Below, one piece after another: positions 11,375-23,500 of a DNA stretch of 64,000 nt (position 1 is the first letter of the stretch; the number at the start of each line of letters is the position of its first letter). The DNA is from Stropharia rugosoannulata (lineage: Eukaryota > Basidiomycota > Agaricomycetes > Agaricales > Strophariaceae), in NCBI GenBank assembly GCA_028532985.1, contig JANCIK010000004.1, positions 930,001 through 994,000 on the forward strand, read 5' to 3'. The position numbers and the translations under genes were made by a program. The notes below the pieces were generated by a model. The model ran no database searches, was not told the origin of the DNA, and saw nothing but the letters and a program-made list of their open reading frames with translations.

Positions 11375-14148
11375 TCTATGTAGTGGTGGTGGATGAAGAG
11401 GGATAGCATGGTTGGTACATTGTATATGTAAGATGGGCGCTCTCAGCTCTCCCGGTTAAGACGACTGCTGATCAAATATCTCCTATAGGCGCATCGAATC
11501 AGCATCAAGCGCAAATCAAAACTCAAAAAGTTCCTTTTAAGTAACTTCGGGCTCAGTCTGAAGAGGCCATGATGAACCGAGCCAAGGTCATTAACTGCCT
11601 GCTAAACCACAATACGACCGAAGTCGCCAGAAAGTCACCAGTGAACATCAACAGGGCGGAAGACAATAGACTGATCCTAATAAGGGCAAACGCGTCGTCG
11701 GCACGCCACTCGCGAACCGCCAAGGGAAAGGTTACTCACTCAGCACATAAAATTTATTCGGATGCTTGTGGTCAAGCGACGACAAAGCGATGAGGCAGAA
11801 AACAAGTAGAAAGTACAAAGAAAATGGAAGAGACGGAACCAAGACGGAACCCGGGGCTTTCGGGGAGCTCGTAAGGCACGTGCTCTCCGAGTACTACCGG
11901 CTTCAACTCTCTTCAACTTATTGATATCATAGCGCAGCTTTACTTTGACTAACTCGCCTCGCAACACACGTAGGCTATCCCCAACATCTGCTTGTCGGGG
12001 GTAACTCCGTGAGCGAAGCAATGGGGCTCACTGGGGAGGAAGAATGCACTCATGCGTCTTGTATGCGTCGGTAAATCAAGTAAACAGCAAGTTGTGAATC
12101 TGGTGGCGCCCTTGGTAGTAGTAAAGGTAAGAAAAGTTTTACCTACAGGTTATTGAGCCCAAGTTGTGTTGCGTGCAAAAGGCATTCATAACACTAATGC
12201 TACTAATCTAGGTGTCTGCCGGATAGTTTGCAACCAGTACCAATTCCGGGATTCGTCCTTAAAGCTACCCATAATGGCGCCCTTTGATACATTGGCGCCT
12301 GAGCAACCAATCGTTCGACGCTCTGGCTTGTGAATGAGAACCGTGGGCAACGAAGGTACCAGTCCATACCCAGAAGATTTCCCAGATATAAGCTCTGATT
12401 CGTAGATGCTTTGCTTTCCAAAGGCCTCAAAGAATTGGTTATATTTGGAGGGAGGTGTGAGTACAGATAAACCAGGTGTTCCGTATTCACATGAATTTCG
12501 CTCCGAAGTGAATGCCCGGCGCGTAAGTATAGAAGAACAATCCATTGTATCTACACGATTCCAAGCCGTATATGTCGTACTAATGGCTCGCGATCTCAAA
12601 GTCAGTATGCTGTAATGTGGTGCAGGGGGGCACAAACCTGCCGAACAAGGTTCAGTCAAAGTGGATTACCAGCATAAAGCTGCCACACAGATGGAAATGT
12701 GGCGACTTCCGATTTTGAGAGGATTAGGAGGATCAAATCATTCAAAGAATCAGGTGGGTTTTGATCATCGGAAACCCGTATTTTACTCCCACTAACATCT
12801 ACAGACTCCACAAAATGCTCATACGATGACCCGCGAACTTGGTCGATGTATAGATTGGGCTATGGCCTTGATCGGCGACCAACTGACAAGGAGTATAACA
12901 CTCATGAAAAAATAGGACATTTCTCGAAAGAAAGATAAGAAGAGCGGCGTTCTAGCCGTCCAATCTCGTCTCAGGCTCTAAGAAGCAATTAGCAGAAGCT
13001 AAGAAACGGGACAGCTGACTTGCCGTTTTAATCTGACTGTCATTTCAGTGCATGGAGGGGTCAGCAAGTAATCTGGCAGGTTTGATGCGTACAACGCGCA
13101 AGGGTGTGGCGGACATTACTTGCGCACCCCTGGAAATGTAAGTACAGACTTAATATGCGCTTCCACGCGACTCCACGTATATAGCTAAGAGTAGACTCTG
13201 AGTGTCCGAGTGTCGGCACATGAGAATTAAAATACAAACATACATATATGCTACAGGAACTGCAAGAATGTGGATAATCTTGGTAGTAGTAACAGTACGA
13301 AATGAACATTGTAGTATACCCGCTAGCTTGGATGGTAGCCGGAACTAGTAGCATGCCACTCATAGTAGACACTGAGATTTTGAAACGCCACTTTATAAAT
13401 AAATTTTAATATCTGCGTAAGGTGAGCTCATGATAAGTACTTTGACCTTTCAAAAGTATGTGGATAATGCCGAGGGTAAATAGGATGGCATAGGAGGTGG
13501 TGGCATGCGAAGACTGTCGGTGCCTGTCATATTGTCTTCTCTGTGTCTCCCATGAGGCCAGATGGTGTTCCAAATCCCGCGGCGCACGACCACTGGTCAA
13601 TTCTGTTACATAAACTTATTGTATTGCCTGCCACTGCGACTGGCCAAGGATATAGCTTTTAGAGTGCCATAAGGAGTTCACCAAAAAGTGTTATTGGTAT
13701 AATATGATGGAACTAAAAACATAGTGATTTGGGGCTCAGTATATCCGACTTGAGGGCCGCGCAGATTGAAATCACGTATCAGCGTGTTCGGGCATCGGTT
13801 GCGCAGATGTTCTCAGATATTTCTCTTGCACGACATGCAAGTTCAGGTTAAGGACTTTGTGAGGACAATGCCGTGTACAATATGGCCGAGCCTGCCGGAG
13901 TAGAGCCGGAAAGTGGCTATAGATACCCCTGTACTTACATATGAGTGAGCAAATTATCGTGCTGCTTCGCCGGGACCCTGCAATGTTGGAGAGGCATCTG
14001 CGCATATTTGCTCGCCCCAAAATACTTTTGATCGGACCCATGGCCATACTTCCCTTAAAATGCACCTCTGTTGTCCATTCATAATAAAAGGCGCGTTTTG
14101 GCACGGCTGCTCTCCCTCATCCCACCTTCCTCACCGCACGACCGCGCC
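11375..14148. other. 2.8-kb spacer between divergent F-box paralogues
   Basis: It contains both F-box promoters. The only sizeable open frame runs on the minus strand from an internal ATG near 12545 to 12186 (about 119 codons). It has no recognisable domain or splice context and is not called as a gene. A loosely repetitive AT-rich character suggests decayed insertions, but no terminal repeats or target-site duplications could be defined. Confidence 0.45.
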
Positions 14149-15603
14149 ATGGCTCAGCCTCGATTGCCACAGGAACTCATTGACGAGGTAATCGAATACC
14201 TCTGGAGCGATACGACGACCCTCAAGGCGTGCGCGCTAACATGCACTTCGTTTCTTCCCTATTCCCAACGTCAACTATTTTCTTCGATATCCCTCTCTCT
14301 ACCGTCTTCTGCAGAGATTCAAAAGAGCCTGCGTACTCGGACCACATTCATCGACTTCAAGCACATTCTCGAATGCTCCCCACACCTCGCGTCGTATGTA
14401 CGGAGGTTAGAACTTCATGGTCTCGACCAGTGCCTCGATGACGTCGAGCCCGAATATGGACAACACGGCGCACTTATTTTCTGTCTTTCGGCGCTTCGAG
14501 GTATCAGGGCGCTTAAATTAGGCTGTCGACCCGGAGTAGCACTTGCTTCGCCAAAGTGGGACGGTTTCTTTCACAGAGAGCTGCTGCCTGCAATGGCGGA
14601 GACAATAAGCCGGTCACGAGTCGTTTCTCTCGACATTGACCGCTTCCCCCTTTCGGCAGCCATCCTGTGCCCAGATGTGAAGCATCTAGCGCTGACCGTC
14701 CCCGACACGCGCGTGTCGTTTGATCCGGCTACGAGCGTCGGCATTACCCGGCACACGATATTTCCAGAGTCCCTGGAACTCAACTTGTTCGAGCAACAGG
14801 GAAGCGCCCGGAACGGCAACAATGCCGTAGATTGGCTCCTTGAGCTGGATAAATCCTATATTAACCCGAATGAGGTGAAGACTCTGCACATTGGTACCGA
14901 TGCTGTGGAATGGCAGGAGACTTGCGCTGCGTGGGCAATACTGAAAGCCTGTACCGCAACACTGGAGACTCTCAGCTTCGACCTTCAAGCACCCAGCGTT
15001 CCGTCATACACTAACAGTAAGTTTGTCTAGCATCGATATGGTGAACAGTGGCTTATAGTTCAAAGTAGACAGTTTCCAGTCATCTCGTGTTCTTATGGAT
15101 CCGCTAGACTGGAGCTCAATGAAGAATATGCGGAGACTTCGCGTCCGTATTGCTCAAACAATTGCAGCTGACCAATGGGGTTCCAGGTCTTTCGACTCGC
15201 TTTCTTGGATATCAGGACTCCTCAAATCGTTTACGGCTTCGGGGAAGAATGACATTGAGGAAGTAATCATACAAGCTAATTACCAGTTTATGGACGACAG
15301 GTGTCCGCACTTGGTACCGTGGAAGGATGTCGTATCCCAGTTATGCGATCGTGCTCACTTTCCCCGTATCAAGACTGTCAGAATTATGGTCGCGTCGGAG
15401 TCCAAGATCTCTAGTCAATGTGCAGCAATCAGTCGCCAAATTTCCAAGTATGTGCGCATGCACAATAGTCGCAGAGTCATCGACATCGCAACCTCGGTAT
15501 CACATCAACGTGAGTATCCTTCTGATTAAGATTGATCTTCTGCAAACTCATTTCCTAAAACAATCTGTACTCAGTTTACTATGGCACTATTGAATGCCAG
15601 TAG
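14149..15603 (+). CDS. F-box protein with leucine-rich C-terminus (paralogue)
   Basis: The ATG at 14149 sits in a strong context (CGCGCCATGG). Exons 14149-15016, 15069-15509 and 15575-15603 are joined by introns of 52 and 65 nt. The reading frame only works with the second of two nearby acceptors for intron 1 (AAAGTAG). The product is 445 residues. The F-box lies at residues 4-45 (LPQELIDEVIEYLWSD, then LTCTSFLPYSQRQLF), followed by irregular leucine-rich repeats. The final exon encodes about nine residues. Intron number and relative positions match the minus-strand F-box gene 2.8 kb away, indicating an inverted duplication. The presumed role is as an SCF substrate adaptor of unknown target. 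Confidence 0.82.
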
Positions 15604-16200
15604 CTTCGTCTTCTTAATTTTAATCGACTCACCGGACGTACAAGAGATCAATTCTTCATCTCGTTAATCCTGCCATCTGGTCGTAACTTCAGGCTAATAT
15701 CTCGCAGTACTCCATACTATTACTAATTATACAGCCATTAACTTATATCAGTGTTCCTCCTGACTATTAAATACTAGATTTATGTACTTAATGACTGATT
15801 TATTGAACATAAGCAAAACATAAGAGATGGAAATCAATTACAGATCTTGCAAAGCTCTTATATTTTGCTTGTATTGATGTTTTAATGTGTGTAGTAGTAG
15901 TATTATAAAAGCTGAATTAACAAATGTAGTTCAGCAGACCGTTTTTTATCAGAGTTGTTTTCATAGCTTATATATCTCATAAAAACTTCAAGCTTAATGC
16001 ATAATGCATGGTCAAGTCGTAGATCCTGGAGCGACTTGCCAAAACACCACAAAATGTTTCTCGAGTCGGAAGTTACTAAATTAGGCAAGCCACTTGATCC
16101 CTTTCTCGGGCCGAACGCGTGGCGATTGACTAACAGATTGCCTCCGCGACGCTAATGGGCGCCACTGTTTGGTAACCACTAAAACCTATCTTCCACTTCC

Positions 16201-16208
16201 TATAAAAG
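16201..16208 (+). promoter_or_regulatory. TATA-like element, phosducin-like gene
   Basis: TATAAAAG lies 240 bp upstream of the start codon. This is compatible with a core promoter and a long 5' leader. Confidence 0.4.
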
Positions 16209-16347
16209 CGTGCGCCAATACACTAGGAGCATCTATCATCCAGTCAGTAAGCTTTTCTTAGTGAAAGCATTGCGACGAGCTGACGGAATTCACCATTAGG
16301 CACCTGCTCTGCGTTCTCGACTCACCTCAGTGGACTCAGGCTTCTCT

Positions 16348-16365
16348 GAGCCAATATATTGGCTC
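16348..16365. promoter_or_regulatory. Perfect palindrome with CCAAT boxes on both strands
   Basis: GAGCCAATATATTGGCTC reads identically on both strands and places a CCAAT box on each. It lies 83-100 bp upstream of the phosducin-like start codon. It could be a dimeric factor or HAP/CBC-type site, but no binding evidence can be seen in sequence alone. Confidence 0.45.
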
Positions 16366-16447
16366 GGTTACCTTGCAAAACACCTTAACTAGCCTGTGAC
16401 TGGCACTAAGCTCTACTCCCGCACTCTTTCAACACTAAGGAACCACA

Positions 16448-17688
16448 ATGGTGTGTACCGTATCTCAATATTCTTCGTTAATGCGCTTATCTATATGGTA
16501 GAACGCTGACATTGAAGCACTTGTTCTCTCAGGGGCCCTCTTCAACGGAGCAGAGCGTTCATCATCACCTACTAGATCGCCATCTCCTGACGAAGATAAA
16601 GGCTGGCATCAAGACGAATATATTGCTGTACACCAAAAAGAGTACGAAGAAAAGGGGTTAGACTACGATTCAGACACCGCGCGACGCGATGCGCTCAAAG
16701 CACAGACTGAGAAGGATGCCCAAGGCGAATCTATCGGTATGGGCCCAGGACGGACTGGAGTGAAAGGCGTTATCCGCGATCGTGACGAAGCAGCTGAACT
16801 CATACGCGAGAAGAGAGCAAGGGAGGCCGAGGAGCTAAGACTCAAGATGGAAGCCGCCAATTTGGGCGGAAAGACATACATGGAAGAAGAACGCGAAAAG
16901 GCAGCCCGGGGTGAAAAGGCAGACGAATTGGTTATGAGGGAAATTGCACGCGCAAAGGATACTGAGCGACGTGACGTATGGGGTCAGAAGCGGGAGGGTA
17001 GGTTTGGTCATCTTCGGGAAGTTGGCGTCAAAGGTTTTGTGAACGCGGTGGAAAAGGAAGACAAAGGAATATGGGTGGTTGTGCACTTGTATGACTCGGT
17101 AAGCATATCATCATTTATCCCAGGTTGCGACGCCAATGATGAATGTATATTTTGTAGTCATTAGAGCGATGTTATAACGTCGACGATACTCTCTCTAAAA
17201 TTGCACGGTCATATCCTGACACTAAGTTCCTCCGCGCTAAAGCTTCCTCACTCGGTTTTGCGTCCCTGAACACGCAAAGCAGGCCCAGACCTTTCGCTAG
17301 GGCTATAAAACCTCTGATAGAAGACGACGAAGAAGACCCGTATGCATATAGTGATAAGGACGATGAAGATTATGATGACGACGAGAGTGAAGAACCTAGC
17401 GATGAAGATGTCGACCTCGATATGTTGCCAACAATGCTTGTGTATCGTAATGGCGAGTTGGTTTTCAATTGGGTGAGAGTCGATTGGGAAGCTGGAGATG
17501 CTGGGTTGGAGGAGCTACTTGATAAGTATGTTTTCTTTCTGAACGGGTGTGATATTTGCTCAAAGACTTGTAGGCATCATATTCTCCCAAAGATGTCAAC
17601 TCCAGGGGATAATTTGGGCCTTCCTAGTGATGACGAAGATTTTGATCTTGTCTGGAGTGATGAGGAAGACATTGTTCACGAGCTATGA
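16448..17688 (+). CDS. Phosducin-like protein (thioredoxin-fold, Gbeta-gamma chaperone type)
   Basis: Exon 1 is only the ATG (16448-16450), followed by a 51-nt intron. Exons 16502-17098, 17158-17525 and 17574-17688 follow. The total is 360 residues. After the ATG the protein continues NADIEALVLSGALFNG, which matches the conserved N-terminus I know for this family and fixes the unusual first splice. Residues about 110-170 form the charged helical region (ELIREKRAREAEELRL). A thioredoxin-like domain begins at FGHLREVGVKGFVNAV and continues through VVVHLYDS and MLPTMLVYRNGELVF. Family members assist folding of G-protein beta-gamma dimers or CCT substrates in the cytosol. A long acidic Asp/Glu insertion interrupts the C-terminal domain. 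The 48-nt last intron is in frame and could be retained. Confidence 0.88.
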
Positions 17689-18419
17689 GTAGCGGTTTAG
17701 CGTCTATTTTTATTCCTGTTCAGTCTCCTGTCGCACGAGAATTTTCATCCTTATCCAAGCTATGTTAAGGTGCGGTCATAGCTGGAAGCGTGCAACGCCA
17801 CGTACTCTGCATTATCTTCTAGTTCATGCTTCTAAACAATATCTCTCAAGCAGTCGCCCACGCACATGGTTCTCTTTACACGACCAACACTATGCACGTC
17901 CAAGAATGGATATAATATGGATATTTTTGGCTTAATCATTATGACGCAAGCACATTGTACAATGAGTAGCTTTTCGGTTCTTATACATCAGTTACGCGTA
18001 CTTATAGTTGTTCAGACCGACTATAAAGCCGACCGCATCGCTGATTACTCGTGGAATAATTCTGAATCCATACGAATAGAATAGAATACACCATATATGA
18101 CGGTCTTCTTGATGCTCCAAATAACTATAAGTATCTCTTGAACCTTGAATATTCTTCTTGACTGTGTTGACCCCCGCAACTGAGCATACTCGCTCTTACA
18201 ACATATACGCAACTATCTAGTAACTAGAAGAGTTAATATGTAAGCACATTCACCCTCACATTTCTCCCCTCCTCGGCTTGCCAAGGCAAACTTACAGCGA
18301 AATGCAAAGCCGCTAAGCAGCGGTAATTTTTACAGCAAACCTTACATGCAAGTGACATTATTTGTAATAGATCCCCCGCAATTCACATGCGGTCCGAGTA
18401 GCGTCTGCTCCCGACTTTG
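17689..18419. other. Intergenic, tandem orientation
   Basis: 3' flank of the phosducin-like gene and upstream region of the permease gene. AT-rich; no gene or clear regulatory motif was recognised. Confidence 0.5.
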
Positions 18420-20873
18420 ATGATGGAAACCTGGATGGATAAGCCCAGAGGCGCCGAACCTGACAGTGTTTCCCTCCGCTCAGAGAAGAAATGTGAGCCT
18501 TCAGGGGCTGTCATCGTAGAGGATGAAGTTGTACAGACTCGATGTATATCCGATCGGACACGGAGGACGCTAAAAGTACGTACCATAGGCAGGCCGTTTA
18601 GTTCCGTAGTACATGGAGACTCAGAAATTTCTTGCATCTTTTACAGAACCGACACATTCAACTGATTGGGATCGGCGGTTTGTACATATATGTTATCACG
18701 AGCTAATCCAGGTGATCTTATTTCATGTAATTTCACTTTGGCAGGGACAATCGGCACCGCTCTTTTTGTGCAGATTGGTTCCACGTTAACTAAAGGAGGC
18801 CCTGGTGAGTAGTACGCCAATACATTTGATCATACATGTACTACTAGTACTTTTACTTATCATCCTCTTAGCCAGTCTATTCCTCGCATTTTCTATATGG
18901 TGTACGTTCATTCTCGCTGTGAACAATTGTCTAGGTAAGAGCTTCCGAGAAACTTCAAAAACTTGATTGAAAACTGGTTTAGCCGAGATGGTAACATGGA
19001 TCCCTATTTCATCTCCTTTCGTACGTCGTACGGACACACTTCATTTTTTATGACATTCACTGATCACTAAATGTCCAGGTCCGTTTTGCGGATAGATTCG
19101 TAGACCCTGCTCTCGGGTTTTGCACTGGGATCAACTTCTTCGTCTTCGAAGCCATTCTCATACCATTTGAGATCGTTGCGTTTAGTATTGTACTGCACTT
19201 CTGGACAGACAAGATACCTATCGTAGCTGTCATTACAGTGCTCCTAGTTCTTTTCACGTATGTCTTTAAGGTGTTCGTTCTTGGATTATTGCCAATGACG
19301 TCGTTTTCAGCTTCTTGAATGTTTTTGCAGCCTCTTATTACGGAGGTAATACCCCTCCCACAACATTTGCTACTTCTTCACTAATCATGCACGACTTGAT
19401 GTCAGAGTCTGAATTCTGGTTAGCACTGGGGAAAGTAATTTTGGCTATCGGCCTGATTGCTTTTACATTTATTACGATGGTAGGAGGAAACCCATTGCAT
19501 GATGCTTATGGATTTCGAAATTGGAATCGTACGTAGTGATAAGTGGTGCTCATGGACCACGTTTTTGGCTTATAACTTTGCCACAGCTTCAAAGGTAGCC
19601 GGTGCACCATTTGCTGAATATCTCAAAACTGGTCACCTAGGAGAGTTCCTTGGATTCCTTGCATGCTTAATTCAAGCGTCTTTCACCATAGCAGGTAATT
19701 CGCAGTCTCATAATTTATCGTGCTAGTACTAAATCTCTGATATACCTCAGGCCCCGATTATGTTTCAATGACGGCCGGAGAGGCATGCGCTCCTCGTAAA
19801 ATACTCCCCATCGCATTCAAAGGAACCTTCTACAGACTCACCGCGTTTTTTGTCCTGGGCTCGCTCTGCGTTGGCATTGTGGTCCCTTACAACGATCCCG
19901 AGCTACTCAGTGCTCTTTCAAACGCGCGACCTGGTGCAGGATCTTCTCCATACGTGATCGCCATGGAGAAGATGGGCATCCCCGTCCTGCCTCATATCGT
20001 AAACGCGCTCATTCTCACTGCAATATTTTCTGCGGGGAACAGCTATGTCTTCTGCGCGAGCCGCACCTTGTACGGCCTTGCTTTGGAGGGGAAGGTTCCG
20101 TTCTTTTTTACACGGTGTACAAGAAATGGAGTCCCTATCTATTGTGTGGCTGTCACGCTCGCCGTTGCCGCCCTCGGTAGGTACAGAAATATTCAGGCTG
20201 TGATAACATGCTCACTTTTTCTAGCGTTTTTACAAGTGTCGAACAACTCAGCAGTGGTTCTTCAATGGTAGGTTCTCTTAATGAGTACTTCAAGCCCCTC
20301 CACATTTATATTCTTAGGTTCATCAACCTTGTAACCGCCTCGCAATTGCTGAACTATGCCATAATCTCGTTTTCGTATATTAGGTTCTACAATGTGAGCA
20401 CAACGTGCGCTTTAAATGTTTTGGAGTTTCCTGACGATTCTAAACAGGCACTTAAAGCGCAGAGCATCTCCAGGGATTCGCTTCCCCATAAAAGCTTCTG
20501 GCAACCGTTTTGCGGGTAAGCAGATCGAGCTATTATCTGTGTATGAAATGGGTTCAATAAACAATCTACTCTTAGCTACTACGCATTTACTGGAACTATC
20601 ATAATGGCGTTTGTAGGTGGATATACAGTGTTCCTTCCTGGGCACTGGCAAACAACGTCTTTCTTATTCTCTTACGCAATGCTTGGCATTACCCCGGCAC
20701 TGTTCGTATTCTGGAAGGTTAGACATAGGACCTCGGTAGGTTTATGTTCGCCAGGGAGTATAGGTGTGATCATTAATTTTATACGCCAACAGTGGCAGAA
20801 ACTTGAAACTATGACCTTTTTCGAGGAGGAAAGGATTATAATTGACCAATATGAAGGGGATCTCCAGAACTGA
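18420..20873 (+). CDS. Amino-acid permease (APC superfamily, fungal YAT type)
   Basis: Fourteen exons (18420-18575, 18647-18677, 18745-18804, 18872-18934, 18983-19020, 19079-19257, 19311-19528, 19587-19694, 19751-20176, 20225-20267, 20318-20393, 20448-20515, 20576-20735, 20799-20873) join in phase to 566 residues. After a hydrophilic N-terminus comes the diagnostic RHIQLIGIGGTIGTALFVQ entry into TM1. Further family landmarks are FCTGINFFVFEAILIPFE, FTIAGPDYVSMTAGEA, IFSAGNSYVFCASRTLYGLA and FVGGYTVFLPG. Twelve membrane segments are expected at the plasma membrane, with proton-coupled amino-acid uptake. The substrate cannot be assigned. The start is the first of two adjacent ATGs. The last intron (63 nt) is in frame without a stop, so a 21-residue longer C-terminus is possible. 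Confidence 0.9.
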
Positions 20874-21262
20874 TGCATGATGGTCGTACTCCTCTTTTTG
20901 AGTAACATACGTTTTAAACTAGACAGTCTGCTATTTATTCTCATCAGAGTCAGGCGCTCCTCATGTTGCCAGCGAAAACCAGACATTCCAAATTAGGTTC
21001 TTGTCTTACTATATAAGGAATACGTTACATCTGGCAAATAAATGCCCACAGATGGACGTTTTTATCATTTTAAAACACGCAACGTTGTAAAGAGCATTAA
21101 ATGTTAAACAGCTAGTAAGGTACTCGTGCATAGAAACAGACCTCGACATGTTTCGTTTGCCATATACCTATTTTCAATTCCTCATGTAAAGTAGGCTGTG
21201 TTCCCATAAAAAGTACAAGATGAGTAGAATTCACGGTGTATGTATACAAGATCCGAACTTCA
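20874..21262. other. Tail-to-tail spacer (permease / PRE2)
   Basis: About 390 bp between two convergent stop codons, AT-rich and presumably holding both polyadenylation regions. Nothing else is seen. Confidence 0.55.
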
Positions 21263-22521
21263 TTATGCTGCCACTACTGGTGGGTTAGCTGAGCTAGCGT
21301 CCCCAACGCGTTGATCATAACCAAAGCCACCGCCGACATGGCCCGGTACATCTCCAGGTCCCTCGTAGTGCATTTGAGAAACGTCGTAGTTTCCTGAAAG
21401 TAAAATGAGTAACAATGGCATACGTCCGTGGCACAAATGGACTCACCAATGAACTTCCAGCCATCTTCTTTTACGTGATACAGATTACAGGTGTTACCTG
21501 AGAAAGCATCGCGATGACCGGCAGCATAGATACTTCGTCGGCCAAGCTCTTGTGCTTCTTCATCTGTCAAGTCCCACCGGTACCCTTGATCAAGGACACC
21601 ATATGCAAATGTGCTTCCAGAGCCGACAGAGAAGAGATCGCCCTTCAAACGTGTTCCATCTGAGTCGACATAGAAGACTGCAGGTCCCTAAATGTGAAGG
21701 ATGTTAAGAAGTAGTGTACTTTCCATAGGCTCAGATAACTGACCGTCTTGTCCCAACCGCAGATCATAGTTCCCTTCATATCTTAGTTAGTTTAAATTCC
21801 AGTATAGGTGTCTATAAGTGTACCATGCTGAGACCCATTCCCTTGTAGCTGTATACGAGATTACTGAGATATTTGCTTGCAGCAGAAACGGAAATTCGCT
21901 CCCGATTCCGGAGTTCGTGCAGTCGACAGTGCATTCCTAAGTATGTCTCCCAGTATTGACAATCGGCTACAAGGGTGTTAACATGTGCATATACACAAGG
22001 ATATATCATGGCGTACCAGCACCACCGGCCATCGTTCCTAGAAGGTAGGGATTGATCTCAATTACCTTTTTGACGGTTCCCGACGCTGTGTTATATCAGT
22101 AACAAGATCTAAGACAGGGTAAGTGCCCCCGTACCAATGTAGCTTCCAGCAGTCGCACGAGAGTCTACCGCGACGATAACACCGCCTTGGAATCGGAATG
22201 CAAGAGTTGTGGTACCGTGCTGAATCTTGATTCTGCAACTAGGGTCGGCGTGATCGTCTGTGTGGAGACGAAGGAATGAAGTAGGCTACTCGCCAATATG
22301 TATTGGTATATTCAAACTTTGGGGAGTGTGGCAGCCAGACTACTCACATCAGGGATATCGGGTACGTTAAATGACGGTGCGCCCTTCATTATGTTTCCGA
22401 AGCCAGCTTGGGAGCCCCAGGCGGCGTCGGAGAAATCTTCATCTTCCTCAGTAAGACGGCGAGCTTTTCGCAGTTGACTGACCGCGCTGGTCGTCGAGAA
22501 TTGGTCGACAAATCTGTTCAT
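21263..22521 (-). CDS. PRE2: 20S proteasome subunit beta type-5 (chymotrypsin-like)
   Basis: Seven exons (22521-22348, 22285-22135, 22085-22017, 21966-21824, 21773-21744, 21687-21447, 21393-21263) encode 312 residues. A propeptide of about 90 residues ends at HG, followed by the catalytic TTTLAFRF start of the mature subunit. [11 protein letters not shown], with the beta-type motifs around it, also follows. Later landmarks are [32 protein letters not shown] and [19 protein letters not shown], all characteristic of beta5/PSMB5. The subunit provides chymotrypsin-like cleavage in the core particle after autocatalytic propeptide removal. For intron 1 the correct acceptor is the early TAG at 22286, because the later CAG breaks the frame. 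The extreme C-terminus is Gly- and Val/Ala-rich. Confidence 0.95.
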
Positions 22522-22701
22522 GATTGTGCAGAAGAGGATATAGAGGTGACGCGGCCGCGTTGTTGCGCGTTCAGTTGAGGGGTATTTGGCATGACGCTGG
22601 TCAGACAAACAATCGGGAAATCCGGCCCGTCAACATAGGGGCTTTGACAGACAGCGGCAGGAAAATATCATGTTTATTGTCAATTGGTATGCAACCAAGA
22701 C

Positions 22702-23238
22702 CTAATTTTCACTGGAGAGTAGTACGACGTTGTCTGGAGGCGGTATAAATGGGCGCAGATATTTCTCTATATAATCCTCGGGCACACCCTCCTTCACAGC
22801 ATCTGTGATACCCATGTTCATCCTGTATATGTATTCCGTCCGTGGGTGACTGATATCCTTGCGCAGCACGTCAATGTATATGAGTGCCCTGACAGTTACT
22901 TCGCTGGCACTCTTCTCAGGCTGTAAGGCGAGTGGAAGGACCTTCTTCGCGTACGATGATCCCTCGTAGATGTCGAGATTGCGTTCATCGGCCTCCGTGA
23001 GCTCGTAGACAAGCCCATAAACAATGTCCCCGTGTGAGGGTATAATATTGGCAAATCCGCGGGTATTTATTATCCACTTCCTTGAAGTACGTTTAGTGAG
23101 TACGTGCAGTCAGTTGTTGGCGGGAGCTTACCAGTCTTCCAGCTTTCCAATGCCAAGATACTTGCTATCCGGGCAGCGTCTTTTCATTTGATCGAGCCAC
23201 AGATTGCTTCCATAGCCAAAGTATATGGTAGGTGCCAT
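22702..23238 (-). CDS. Gamma-glutamylcyclotransferase-like protein
   Basis: Two exons (23238-23132 and 23080-22702) with a 51-nt intron encode 161 residues. The gene is easy to miss because neither exon forms a long ATG-led frame. The N-terminus carries the hallmark YFGYGSNLW substrate-binding loop, and DIYEGSSYAKKVLPL supplies the catalytic-position Glu. Members of this fold form 5-oxoproline from gamma-glutamyl amino acids or glutathione degradation products in the cytosol. Length agrees with the small stand-alone GGCT/AIG2-like enzymes. The start codon lies head-to-head with SNU13, only 262 bp away, suggesting a shared promoter. The C-terminal Pro-rich tail is variable. Exact substrate (gamma-glutamyl dipeptide versus gamma-glutamylamine) is not resolvable. 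Confidence 0.85.
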
Positions 23239-23500
23239 CGTAGTTTGGGTGAAGGGTTGAAGAGAGAGACATGCTGGGAAAGATAGGCACTATTTGAACT
23301 GACGGAGCATATGGATATCATGGAAGTTAGGCGGAGAGCATAACCTTAAACGGTTGAACGGGCCGTCATCCATTACGTAATATAGGTCGCCCAATTTTTT
23401 GGTGCATTTTCTCTCTGCACGACTCTACCAACACCAGACCAAGGATCTTCAATCGTGAGGTCACTGCTTGCAATCTTTATCTTCTTAAACATAATTCTAA
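23239..23500. promoter_or_regulatory. Short bidirectional promoter (GGCT / SNU13)
   Basis: Only 262 bp separates two divergent start codons, so both promoters and 5' leaders must be packed here. No canonical TATA box is evident on either side. Confidence 0.55.

Larger units (their letters stand above)
15604..16447. other. Promoter-side spacer upstream of the phosducin-like gene
   Basis: It holds a TATA-like TATAAAAG at 16201-16208 and an 18-bp perfect palindrome at 16348-16365 (separate entry). No coding frame is supported. Confidence 0.5.

Noticed and set aside
12186..12659. Minus-strand 157-codon frame
   Set aside because: It begins at TTG; the internal ATG leaves about 119 codons with no domain, splice context or coding-like composition that I can defend.
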